Below, one piece after another: positions 10,729-21,438 of a stretch of DNA of 44,517 nt. Source of the DNA: Terramyces sp. JEL0728 (taxonomy: Eukaryota; Chytridiomycota; Chytridiomycetes; Rhizophydiales; Terramycetaceae); contig JADIIU010000106.1 of assembly GCA_027603945.1 (NCBI GenBank), forward strand, positions 1 through 44,517, given 5' to 3'. Made by a program: the position numbers and the translations under genes. The stretch's first letter is position 1; the number at the start of each line of letters is the position of its first letter. Under the pieces are notes generated by a model. The model saw only the letters and a program-made list of their open reading frames with translations. It was not told where the DNA came from and made no database searches.

Positions 10729-11981
10729 TTAGTTTCTATTCCAAGACAGCATAGACAAATCACCGGTCGCTCTCGGTCTCAACAATACCAGAAAGATGGC
10801 AGCAAGGAGAGACCCACCGCCAACAGCAAAGAATAGATGAGACAAAAAGTCATTACGAGGACCCAGGATTCCAGTCTCCGCAAATACGAGGGATTTCCTT
10901 CCTGAAAATCGGACGCAGTCCCAAACTGTAATTAGCCAATGATTACCGTCAATAACGCTGACTTGCCATGTTCCAGCGTCCATCACTTCTGTGGTATTCC
11001 TACCCCATAATTTTCTGGCAGTTGGAAGGCCAGCCTTTCTCATCCATACTTGAAACCTCTCCCATTTAGCCAAATCTGGTAAATTGCCAGCAGTATATCC
11101 ATTTCCATATATATCCGGCCAGCCTACATTAACAAGACTTGCCTGTACGCCATTGTGGTGGTGGGATCAAGAATTTGTTGACAGTTGCATTCAATGGCTG
11201 TCCATTTGAAACAGCTGTAGCCCACTGTGTTTTGGCATACAACCCGTTGTCTTCTGGCCATGCTATCCCTGTTTGTGTGAATTGGTATACTGGAACTCTA
11301 CAATCACCAATACAGCTCAGGTCTGAGATTGTGTCTGGTTAATACAAGATTACCAGAAAACATGGCATTGGCTATTAATCCACAGGGGTAGTATTGCGCT
11401 TGTGCATCCGCATTTGCATTTAAAGTCGGTACGGGATTCTGCTGGCAATCCGGATTGTTTTCAAAATGAGAGCGTCCGTTCAACCAAGTATACCCTTTTG
11501 CCGTATTGCAATTTGCGTACTGCAAGAATCCACAGTCAGTAGTTCCGACTCCGGCCATTGGAATATCCGATGCTTGCAGATATACTTTTCCCAGTAGCTG
11601 ATCAGAATCCAGTGATTTCACAAACATGCGGTGATTTGTATACATATTTGAAGTCCTTACGTACATGTGAACAGTCTCTTCAAGTTTCTTTTCCAATACA
11701 AATTGCAGAGTACATGTTTTCGTCGCATTATCATATTTCCACTGCGAAATAGTCGTAATATTCGATGGCGGTGTGGAAAATTGCGAGCTCGCCAAGAATC
11801 TGCAGTCTGTATAGTCTATGATGATTTGGTTCAGCAGGTAGTTGTTTAAATATAAGCCTATTCCAATAGGCACTAGAAGCACAAAGAAAAAGCTGCACAC
11901 TATCAGAAGCACCTTCTTATCGAATATCAGTGTCGCTTTCGCCATATTCTCTGGCAATCTCTTGTTTTTTGAAGCGTCCAT
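10729..11981 (-). CDS. CDC50: Cdc50/Lem3-family P4-ATPase (flippase) beta subunit
   Basis: Cdc50 proteins are two-pass glycoproteins that escort phospholipid flippases. Here a first membrane span (VLLIVCSFFFVLLVPIGIGLYL) follows a short cytosolic N-terminus. A cysteine-containing ectodomain follows with CGLIANAMFS, PPPQW and PDLAKWERFQVWMRKAGLPT. A second span sits near the C-terminus (LFFAVGGGSLLAAIFLVLL). Two introns are needed: 19 nt at 11335-11353 and 25 nt at 11124-11148. The second restores PPPQWRWPDIYGNGYT, a family landmark, and is slightly longer than usual. About 395 residues, normal for the family. It probably works at the Golgi or plasma membrane. Confidence 0.92.
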
Positions 11982-12026
11982 CTTTTTGTGTTTGGCGTAA
12001 AAAAATGAACTAAATGAAGCGCTGAT

Positions 12027-12851
12027 TTATTGGTTTAAAAAATGTGGTATATCCAACTCATGGCCCATACGCTGGACTTTGGTCATCAAATACCCGTCTC
12101 TATCCTGCGCTTTCCACGAAGAAGGTTCTTTCCAACTGCTGGGGATCATGGCAAGTCGTTCCACGACAATGATCCCTTCTTCTTTAAGACTATTTATTTT
12201 GTGCGGATTATTTGTCAACAAGCGCACTTGGTGGATATTAAAGTCTTTCAGGATTGCAGTTGCGATATTGTAGGTTCTAGCATCAGCAGGGTGACCAAGG
12301 GCCAAGTTTGCAGACAGTGTATCATGCCCCATGTCAATCAAGTTGTATGCTAGTAGTTTATCAGCTAGGCCAATCCCTCTACCTTCTTGTTTCATATAAA
12401 TAATTATCCCCCCTTGTACTGACATAATTTTCATTGCTTCCTGTAATTGTTCTGCACAGTCGCATCTCGTTGAACCAAGCGTTTCACCCGTAAAGCAACA
12501 TGAATGTATTCGCACTAGTGGCGGTGTCGAGTCTGATGCTGGGAGATCTTCCATTGCTCCCCTCATCCTTCTTTTCATTTCGTCGTCGCCGTCCCATTGT
12601 ACATTAAGCGATGTTGAATAATAGTTGCCAAACACTAGTGCCATATGCTCTTCTTTATCAATATTATTTTTATAAATATGTAGCCGGTGGGTTCCGCCGT
12701 ATGTTGATGGGATACGACATTGAGCAAGGCATTTTACAATTGCTTCTTCATCTGCATGCTGAAGCGTTGAATCAATAGAGTCAATTCCTGAATCTGAGCT
12801 TTCTATTTCGACCAAATCCATGCTCTTATTGTTTACTGTTGAAGGGGACAT
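12027..12851 (-). CDS. RIB1: GTP cyclohydrolase II, riboflavin biosynthesis
   Basis: Catalyses the first step of riboflavin synthesis, opening GTP to a diaminopyrimidinone with loss of formate and pyrophosphate. The zinc motif is CCFTGETLGSTRCDC, and the GTP-site segment QEGRGIGLADKLLAYNL and RLLTNNPHKI are intact. There is no DHBP synthase fusion, as in fungi. ATG 12851 (MSPSTVNNKS) is chosen because the upstream open frame starts with a non-ATG codon. No intron is needed. The N-terminal ~45 residues are acidic and poorly conserved. AATAAA lies a few bases after the stop. Confidence 0.95.
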   Translation of the reverse strand: MSPSTVNNKSMDLVEIESSDSGIDSIDSTLQHADEEAIVKCLAQCRIPSTYGGTHRLHIYKNNIDKEEHMALVFGNYYSTSLNVQWDGDDEMKRRMRGAMEDLPASDSTPPLVRIHSCCFTGETLGSTRCDCAEQLQEAMKIMSVQGGIIIYMKQEGRGIGLADKLLAYNLIDMGHDTLSANLALGHPADARTYNIATAILKDFNIHQVRLLTNNPHKINSLKEEGIIVVERLAMIPSSWKEPSSWKAQDRDGYLMTKVQRMGHELDIPHFLNQ

Positions 12852-12959
12852 TCCAGCGGAAAAAATTTTGGAAAGTGAAATCAGGTGTTTTTGAATCGAT
12901 CGGCCATTCCGCAACTTGTAACCAGAATACCCGTATTGAAACAATGTGATATTTATTTG

Positions 12960-15471
12960 CTAAAACCCAAACCAATTCTTTTTCTTTTCTTCTTTTTTTG
13001 GTTCTGGCTCCCTGTCACCACCAGAATCTTGTCTTTTCAGCCATCCACGATCATCCCTCCTATCTGATCTGTCACTTCTATCGGATCCAGAGTTGCCCCT
13101 GGTTGGTCTGTCGCCCATATTCACCCTGCCCATGGTTTGATATAGTGGCTCTTGCTTTTCTCTTCTTGCAGGCGGAGATTTGGCTCTTTCAGCTCTACCC
13201 ATCGTTGTAGCCCTATCTCTATCCTGGGGCGGAGAGCCATGCGAAGATACCGGCGGTCTCCTTGGCGGCGGTGCTCTTCTATCCCCACGAGAATCTTGAC
13301 GTCTGTACCTATCATCCTGTTCATCTTCATAGTACTCGTCTCTGCCCCTGGAAGATTTTCGTCTCGGCTCAATAACTTTTGGAGCAGGTCTCTTATACAA
13401 CAAAAACTTTTGCCCACTCATTCCCCGTCGATCCAAATCTTTCAGTCCTTCAACAAAGCCGTCAGGACTCCATACAAATGTTGATCCTACCGTTACCAAT
13501 AATTACCAAGCAGCACTTCTCTTTTCGACTGTTTCTGAATATCAACAAGCGCTTTAATTTCAGAATACGTTGCCCCACCAAGCATAAATACAATTATTCT
13601 TGGCCCGTTTTGGCGTAAATCTTCCGGTGGTGGAGGCGGCCCATCTTGAGCTGAAGGGGTATTTACTTTTCTTGTAGCCCAGGATTTGTTTATTCTTGGT
13701 GCTGGAGCAGCAGCGCTTCCTGGCTGGGCTGAATTTACAGATGAAAATTCTGGCGCTGCTTCCTTGACCCACGGAAACCAATTGGTGTCCAAATTGCCTT
13801 TGATTTGATCCTGAATAATATACGATATCGTGGGAGTATATTTCGCGTTGTCAAAATCAACCTTTTTACCCTCGCAACGGCGAGCATTGTTTGAAGGCCC
13901 AAAAGGATTATTAGGTTCATTCTTGCGTTTGTCAAAATTTGGGGATAGCTTCACTCCCAACATATTGAGGTTTGTGAGGGCTTGTGATTCACTTGTGTGG
14001 AATCGAGCCATTTCAAGGAATCTGTTTCTGTCTGAATCACTAATTCCCTCATGCGCAATAACAGTCAACAATGCCAAACGGACTTTGTCTAAATGGCTAT
14101 CATTAGATTCATTTACTCTACAGATTGGTTTTGTAGCGCTTTTTCAACCTCACCCAGCAGTTTAGAAAATTTAGAGTCCTTTGGGTCTGTAGTAGACAGC
14201 TTGTGTTCCAAGTCCGCCACATCTGCCAAATTTCTATCAGCATAGGTTTTAGATAGAGTGAGACAAATGTTCAAGTGACGTGCGACAAATTCTTTTGTTT
14301 TCTGATAATCACCAAATGAATTCATTACATCTTTTAGCTGTTGGATATTTCCACTTGCGTCATTTCTAATTAAATTTGAAAATACCCCCGAGCTCCAATT
14401 TCCCATTGCGCAGCTTTGTTTTCCTCCTTGAATTTGTTGAATTTCTCTTGGACAAACTCCATAACTTCAGATATATGCCAAGTCCTAACTTGTGCCCAGA
14501 ATATATCAGTTTCGTCCAAAATATGGTCCTTGTCATCTTTATCATCACTAAATTAACGTTAATTACTGGTATTTCCCATTGAACAATCCTCCTAAATCTC
14601 CCAACATTGCTTGGTAAGATACTTCATGGATTAGTGGTGCAATGCAATCTATTCTACGATCCAGAACCAACAAGATAGCCTTTGGATATTTGGACGGCGG
14701 CGGAAAGGATTGATCTTCTCTACATAGTTCATCCAGCTCTGCTTGCACTAAATGTGCCAATTCGCCGGATAACGATTTTTGTGGAGAGGTTTGGAATGCT
14801 TGCGGTTTTGAGTGATAGCGGATGTAAGGATATTCCCCAAGGTTTGCCAACACCGAGACAATCTAAATGAGAGCTAGAGTACTTTCTTTGCCATTTTTGT
14901 CAATTCAAACGACAAGAGAGAAGGTGCATCTGGATTGTATATATTATACCAAGCATCAGTTGTGTCCAGTGAAAAATAATTTGGCTCCGGAGCTACGATT
15001 ACTAATTAAAAACCAGTAAAATCAATATTCAACTCCCTTAAAGTCCTGATATATTGTTTTGCGCCAGATGATTTGATGCGATTGAACAGTAAATCAGACA
15101 AAGGCGACAGACAAAATACATGCGCTGCTTGATACATCTGTATTAACTTTAATTACTGGTCGTTTTGAAAAATCATCTAAAATTGCTTGAATGCTGTTTA
15201 ACGATGGAGAAACGAAATATATGGCTTCCTTGTCTGGATAACTCTGTCTTTTCTTGAATAATCCTTCCACGGCTACGTTATTGTGGATTACCTGTAACAT
15301 TTTCATTTAATACCTCCGACATTTTGCAGCTGGAATCTAAAATCAATAATGATTCTGGATCCACCACGAGGATCTTCCATCTTCCTGGCGGGTTGATTTG
15401 TCTGAGTACTCCGTCAATTATTTCTGGGTTAGCCGCTAGTTACTTTCTTTCAAAATATCTTTGAGTGCCAT
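12960..15471 (-). CDS. SEC1: Sec1/Munc18 protein with a long charged C-terminal tail
   Basis: SM proteins clasp syntaxin and SNARE bundles to drive exocytosis. The start MALKDILKEIIDGVLRQ and KWKILVVDPESL match Sec1/STXBP closely. Later landmarks are AIYFVSPSLNSIQAILDDF, PYIRYH, ILLVLDRRIDCIAPLIHE, the helical region around DYQKTKEF, and a last Rossmann strand IIVFMLGGATYSEI. Nine introns of 19-22 nt give a continuous protein. After the SM fold (about residue 590) comes a tail of ~140 residues rich in Arg, Asp, Ser and Lys (SGSDRSDRSDRRDDRG), ending EEKKKNWFGF. Most Sec1 proteins lack this tail. An uninterrupted polyproline run (DGPPPPPEDL) near 13630 has no microexons. Confidence 0.92.
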
Positions 15472-15555
15472 TTCAGATTGAGCCTTGAAAATTAAAAAGT
15501 TTAAGGCAGTACGCTGATTGATGCAATTCGCTTTGACTATCAATATTTCCAAGAA

Positions 15556-15561
15556 TTTATT
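15556..15561 (-). terminator. Poly(A) signal AATAAA overlapping the stop codon
   Basis: Minus-strand TTGTAATAAATTC: the stop TAA at 15560-15562 runs into AATAAA. Confidence 0.6.
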
Positions 15562-16336
15562 ACAAGAGTAAAAATAATACCAAAAACATTAATTCTATGG
15601 ATGGTGCGAAACCAGAGTTTTTGCTAGATGGACCAGTGCCAGACAACATGAAGGGATTCGCACCAACGTCTTTTCTTCCGAGTGACCCTAGTCCCCATTC
15701 AGCTTCAAGTAGCGCCAATTGTGAGTAATGGTTGTAAAATGTGCCATCCGTGGTTCCATTCTGCACGCCAGCACCAAACACCACAGTATATATCAAATTA
15801 TCGGTGGTATCCTTCTCTGCAGTTACATCATTTTCATCGAAGGTGATCATAAACAGAGTGTCTGAAAAGTAAGGATTTGACATTAGAGGAGGAACAAATG
15901 TGGAGAGCCACTTGTCGCCGACAGCTATCCTAGCTCTTGAATATTCTAGGGTTTTTGTATCAACTAGAACAGAATAGTTGGCGCCGTGTCCATCATTTAT
16001 TTGGTTTGGCGTGTAAATTACATAATTTGGAACAGATTGGCTGGCAATGTCTTTATCCAGTTGTGTTTCGTCCACAATATTCGCACATCTAGTGGTATTT
16101 TGTGAAATCGAGAGGAAGGACATGAACGGGTTGTGTTTGCGCTCATACAAATGTAATCCACCTTGCACAAGCTCGGTACCTTTGTAGCAGTTGCCTGGGT
16201 AGTTTTGCTGATACGTTTTCCAAGTCTTTCCCGCCTTTTCCAAGAGATCCGCAAGGTTAGATTCGTCAATATCAATGTTATTGTCATCCGTACACCGAAA
16301 AGTCAAATTTTTGTGTGGCTGGATATTTTTTTCCAT
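15560..16336 (-). pseudogene. 5'-truncated phosphoesterase-family acid phosphatase
   Basis: The frame matches the middle and C-terminal part of secreted fungal acid phosphatases (Phosphoesterase, PF04185): LADLLEKAGKTWKTYQQNYPG, RKHNPFMSF, TPNQINDGHG, TLFMITFDEND, FYNHYSQLALLEAEWGLG. It ends in a hydrophobic tail (LMFLVLFLLL) like a GPI signal. The family's first ~80-90 residues, with signal peptide and part of the active site, are absent: the frame opens at ATG 16336, five bases from the divergent uL2m start. No matching sequence is visible on this strand inside uL2m. It may be a remnant, or a gene whose 5' end was displaced. AATAAA overlaps the stop, so the 3' end is intact. Confidence 0.65.
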
Positions 16337-16341
16337 CTCCA

Positions 16342-17438
16342 ATGTTGAAGAATATCCAGCTCATACTGAAAGGAACGTTCAATCAGCAAATTAGAACAAA
16401 GACTTTCCGAAAGACGCCTACAAAAGCCTACCAAAAAGTCATGGCGATGAAAAAACTCAGACAGGCTCTTGGACTGGAAATTAAACCCCACGAGCCAGTT
16501 ATGGAAAATAAATTCTGGAAAGTGGAAGGGGATATGAAATACTATAAGAGCGTATCTCCAGGTTCAACAAACAGAGTGCACCCAACTAAATTCCACTTGC
16601 ACAAAGGATCCGCAGTAAAAAGATTATCAGTTGGAAAAAGATCAACTGGTGGGAGAAATTGCCATGGTAGAATCACTGTCAGACACAGAGGAGGTGGCCA
16701 CAAGAAAAGGGTTCGTATTATCGATTTTCACAGAAGGATGGGGTCTTTCCAAGTCATAAGATTCGAATACGATCCAAACAGAAGCGCAGAATTGATGCTG
16801 TTACGTTGCCTTTCTACGAACGAATTCTCTTATGTTATTAGACCAAAGAACGTTGCAATTGGCCAAATAGTTCACTCTTTTCCAAACGGAATCCCACCTG
16901 AAATTCCAGGAGAACGACAATTGACTAAATCTGAATTAATTCAAGCTGGAAATGCGTTTGCAATCAAAGATATTCCTGTAGGTACAATGATTCACTGTAT
17001 TGGATTAAAAAAAGGAGGTAGGGCACAGTTGTGTCGTTCTGCCGGTACCAGTGCACAATTGATGTCCACAACTCCTAATGGCTATGCTCAAATTAGACTG
17101 GGCTCTCAAGAAGTTAGAATGGTAGATGGTAATGCGATTGCAACAATTGGAGAGATTGCAAACGAACAGCATAAATTAAGAAATTGGGGCAAGGCTGGTG
17201 CCAGAAGAAGAAAAGGTTGGAGACCTGCAGTAAGAGGTAATTATTGTTAAGACTAGGTATTGCTATGAATCCAAATGATCACCCTCACGGCGGTGGCCGT
17301 AAATCCAAGGGAGGCAAGAGTGCAAGATCCATTTGGGGCTGGTTGACCAAAGGGCCAAAGACTGTAAAGAGAAAGCGATGGTTCATTGTTACCCCAAGAT
17401 ATAAGGTACATTTTTCTTGACCGTAGGCTAAAAAGTAA
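16342..17438 (+). CDS. Mitochondrial large-subunit ribosomal protein uL2m
   Basis: Binds the peptidyl-transferase region of mitochondrial rRNA. ATG 16342 opens a basic presequence ([20 protein letters not shown]). The uL2 core follows: [36 protein letters not shown], and [14 protein letters not shown] 20-nt intron at 17237-17256 joins AVRG to [13 protein letters not shown], the most conserved loop of uL2. The end is ambiguous: reading through gives YKVHFS and a stop at 17420, while a likely 21-nt intron (17406-17426) gives YKAKK and a stop at 17438. Its start abuts the truncated phosphatase on the other strand. Confidence 0.93.
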
Positions 17439-17487
17439 ATCATTCACCATCTAAATAAACATTTGTTATAGTTGCTTTATTGTATAA

Positions 17488-19573
17488 TTAGGCCCAGTTG
17501 AGCAGCGTGATCAAAGTGTTTGTAAACCTTTTAAGTGACTGTGCGGTGCCTGATAGCTTCTTTATCTTTAGAGCATGTATGTTCAATAGCCATACTTTGC
17601 AGATTTCAATTTCCAACCTCATAGAGTCTTCAGGAGTATTCCCAATTATCGATACCATAAACATGTAAAAGTCCGGCACTCTTTTGAACTCCAACTTTAC
17701 GTCCGGATTATTTTTCAGTTTTACCAGAGCCTTATGTAGGTCTTGGAACATCAATACAGGCCCTAATGTAGAATGCAAACCTCTTTTCAGACTAAAACGC
17801 ATTGTACGTACGTTCTTTGCTGGCAAATGGATCATGTGCCATTGTTCGATTTCTTTGAACTCTATTGGATCGTCGGCCAACAACTGTACATTAGCTTGTG
17901 ACTTTGTTGCATCTGATGGGCCGACAATAGTTAATCGCTCCAAAATAGATTCTTCACGGCTTATATCGCAATGAATAGAGTTTTCCATGCTAGATCTGCT
18001 TCTTGGAGAAACATTTGCGCTTTTGGCTTTTTTTGTAAATATATCTCGGTTAGTTGAGTTTTGGCTACCACTTAATTCGTTTTGGGTGCCGGATATTTCT
18101 ATAGTAACAGGTGCCAGCTTTAGCGGGTCTTCAACGGAAATTGCTTGAGTATTTGAAAGAGGTGACTTTTTTTGATTCCTGCCGCCAGAAAAGTAGGAAA
18201 TAGTCTTTGATCTAGCCAAGCTTTGGTTTTGATTTAGCGACAATAAACTGCTTGGCTTTGCTCCTTCTTCTTTTCCTACTTTTAGTGGATCTGATGAAAT
18301 TGCACTGGTTGAAGAATCAAGGGATTTATCTTTAGAGTTTAGTCGCCTTTGCGAATCAGAGGGGGTGATGCTTTTTCTTGATCGCATTGATGCGGAAGAT
18401 GCTGATAAATTATTCTTTTTCTGAAGCTGCCCAAAGGTTTCTACTGCTTTCTCGAATTTGCCACTTTCAAACTTGTTAATGTTGTAAATTGTGAATTCGC
18501 CCTCATTATTCACACTGGTTATCGCACTGCCGATATCGAGATTTGTAAATTGCTTGAGAGCATACTTCTTTGGTGGACTGGAATAGTCCAAATTCACCCA
18601 ATGGTGATTTCGTATCCCCTCAATGCTAATTCGTTTGTTTGGATTTGCAACAAAGATCAGCGACAATAGCTCTTTTAAATCTATATAAAATACAGAGTAC
18701 CGGAAGATAAGTAGTAAGGAGTTGCATAATTCGCCTTTGAAATATTTGTAAATAGTTCTTTGATACTACTTCCCTGGAACGGCAAAATTCCAGTGACCAT
18801 AACGTACAATATAACCCCCATTGCCCAGATATCAATCTTTGCCCCGTTATATTTTTGTCCTGTTACCATTTCTGGTGCAGCGTGAGTTGGTGTCCCGCAA
18901 AAGGTTTTTAACCTCTCTCCAGGGTTAAATGTTCTTCCCAGTCCAAAATCAGAAACAAGAACGCTCCCTGCTTCATTTAAAAGTATATTTTCCAATTTAA
19001 GGTCCCGATGCACTACTTTGGATTCATGGCAATAGTCAACTGCGGAAACCAGCTGTCTAAATAGCTTTCTGGCTTCTACTTCTTCCAAATGTTTTTTACT
19101 AACCACATAATCCATCAACTCTCCTCCAGATGCATATTCCCTGAGTAAAAACTGTCTTACATGATAATATATGCTTCCTCCTCCGAATCAATTATTTTGT
19201 AAGTTTTGATGATATTCGGATGATCAAACCGCATTAATAGCAATACTTCTTCCTGGAATTTTGCGTTATAATCGTCTTGTGTGTGCTTGTCAGGGATAGG
19301 TTTCGCGTCATCTCGTACCTGGATATTTTCTTTTGCGATATCCCCCCCTTTCCCCTGAAGCACCCGTTCATTATCAATTTCCTTCTTTAGTTGCTCTCTG
19401 TCCATTTCCATTTCCCTCATTTTCTCCTTGTCTACGATTTTTATCGCCACCTGCAAATTAGCAACGCTTACAGATTGCTTTGTCGGTAAATACTGTCCAA
19501 TCCGAACTTTGCTAAACGAGCCTTCTCCTATTACCTTTCCAAAACTATAGTCCTTTAATTTTATCTGCTTCAT
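17488..19573 (-). CDS. CAMKL-type Ser/Thr kinase (MARK/KIN1-like) with C-terminal KA1 domain
   Basis: Kinase landmarks: GEGSFSKV glycine loop, VAIK lysine (K45), HRDLKLEN catalytic loop, DFGLGR, and THAAPEM activation-segment end. Two 20-nt introns join YIIM to EYASGGEL and YYLSS to DLKELL. About 400 residues of Ser/Lys-rich linker lead to a KA1 domain: LEIEICKVWLLNIHAL and KIKKLSGTAQSLKRF match MARK/KIN1 KA1. KA1 domains bind anionic lipids and autoinhibit the kinase, which in fungi serves polarity and exocytosis. Odd: about 55 extra residues (roughly 50-105, charged) lie between the VAIK lysine and the helix-C segment FQEEVLLLMRFDHPN. ATG 19573 fits the domain start. AATAAA follows the stop closely. 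Confidence 0.9.
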
Positions 19574-19786
19574 CGGTAATCTGAAAACAATAGAGTTTTT
19601 TCAGGTGGAAGATTTGCATAATAGATGGAAAAATGCCCGATTCAATTAGAAATAACATCTTTCGAAGTGAATCTCTGACAGACAATCGGATCTCTAGAGC
19701 ATTTCATTGGTGCAATCAACAAACACCGAGATTCATATGATCCCAAAACCAGAAGCAGTCCGCTTAAGTTACAAATTTCACAGTGT

Positions 19787-19792
19787 TTTATT
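19787..19792 (-). terminator. Poly(A) signal AATAAA overlapping the stop codon
   Basis: Minus-strand CCTAATAAAAC, with the stop TAA at 19791-19793. Confidence 0.55.
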
Positions 19793-21283
19793 AGGATGAT
19801 GCTTGGATTGATGTGTCAACCTTTTCCTTTTCCACTTTTTCCTTGAGGATATTTAAATATACTTTGAGCTTCACTTTGTTATTTTCCATAATTGGCCGAT
19901 CATCCTTTCGCTGTTTCTGTTGCAGATCGACTTCCTTATCCAAACCTACCATTAGGTTTAGTTACCATTATATCCCCAATTCTTTTGCTTTGTGGTAAAT
20001 TTATGGTTCAAATCCTTGTACTTTTTGAACACGTATTCGTTCTCGTAGTTGCAACTCACAAAAGTGTATTTTGTCGGAATACTGCTGATTTCCAATTCAT
20101 TGTTGTACGCTTCGACGCTTTCTAGATACAGGGAAAAGTAGTTTGGCTTATTATTCCCGGTAGGATACAGAAGCATTTTCCTACAATTAATTTAGCAGTA
20201 CCAAGTCAGTCCATTGCATTTAAATTCGGGACTGCAGATGAATGAGTGTGTTTTGATGGCTTGCCAGTCTTCAATTGCCCATGTAAATACAGCTTGATCA
20301 ACCAGTACGTCTCCAGCCGCTATGGGCAAGATTTTGCCAATTGACAAGGAATTCATGATATTATCAGGTTTGAACCCAAAGAATAGCAATTCGGATTCTT
20401 TCATGCATAATCCTGTAAACACTTTGGACTCTAACAACGAAATTTCCCGTCGCTTTTTCAGCTGGATCGATGGTATACCGCAATCTTCACTCCAATCTAA
20501 TTCTGGGGTAATTTTCACTTTAATTGAATCCAAGAACTCCATATTCTTGTCTTTGAAATCTTCCAGCAAATAAACTACATCTGGAGTGGACAAGAATGAA
20601 TCGAAATCCTTCTGTTTTGACGCTATAGTTTCAATCTCATCTTGCAGTTCCTTTACTTTGAGATTATATAGATTTACAGTCTTTTCGTATTCTTGTCTAA
20701 GCTTCTCTTGGAATTCTGATAATTCTCCATCCATCTGAGCCTTTAACCGTTCGAATTCGTCCTTAATTAGACACTGGTGATTAAGGTGGTCTGTTTTCAA
20801 ATAATCTCGGTAATCTTTGATTTTTACAATGCCTTCTTTGATGGATTTGCGCTGGTCATCTGCAGTTTGAATATTGTTCTCTGCTGGTACAACCAGAGCT
20901 TCCCAGCAATCGTAGATTCGTTTGAAGGGATGGTTATAGTGAGTGCGGGAATTCTGGCATTCAAAACAAACAATAGAATTGCAAGTAACGCAAAACAGCT
21001 CTGCCGAGGATTTTGGATGGTAATCGCAACTACTTATTTTTGAATTGAAGGCCTTTCTTTTCAATGCTAGTTCCAATTCCTCGTTCATTTCAACTGTAGG
21101 AATCAATTGGTGGTTGTGGGTCGCTTTGGAATCCTGGTGCATTTCTGCATGTTTTTGGCACAGAAATGAGATACACTCCCTACAAACAGCAGTTGCACTG
21201 GGGTCCGACAGATCTATACATTCCTCGCATTTATGAACTGGGTGGGGTGAATCAATTTCCATCTTTGGCTGCTCTGATTCCAT
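19791..21283 (-). CDS. B-box / coiled-coil / MATH protein 1 (TRIM37-like layout without RING)
   Basis: ATG 21283. Two zinc B-boxes (CEECIDLSDPSATAVCRECI..., then CDYHPKSSAELFCVTCNSIVCFECQ) are followed by a long coiled coil (~residues 125-260) and a MATH (TRAF-C) domain. MATH landmarks: FTWAIEDW, CNGLTWKMLLYPTGNNKPN, FSLYLESVEA, FVSCNYENE, KNWGYNG. Two introns (21 nt and 20 nt) split the MATH domain and are needed for it. RBCC-MATH order with no RING suggests an adaptor, perhaps for ubiquitin ligases; this is inferred. A close paralogue lies immediately upstream. AATAAA overlaps the TAA stop. Confidence 0.85.
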
Positions 21284-21438
21284 TTCAAAGACTTTTGGGC
21301 AGGAAACTTTGACTTGGTGGCGCAAGTTTAGGTGTGATTCACCATTTCGGAGAAATAAAGTGTTTCAAACAAGGAGAGCAGTCAGAGGCGATTAAAGGGC
21401 TCGAACAATCAGGTAATGATAGAAATATTCAGATTTAT

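Noticed and set aside
10544..10732. A 62-codon plus-strand ORF ending TTTATTTAG.
   Set aside because: Its end overlaps the stop and AATAAA of the Cdc50 gene on the other strand, and no family resemblance or promoter is visible.
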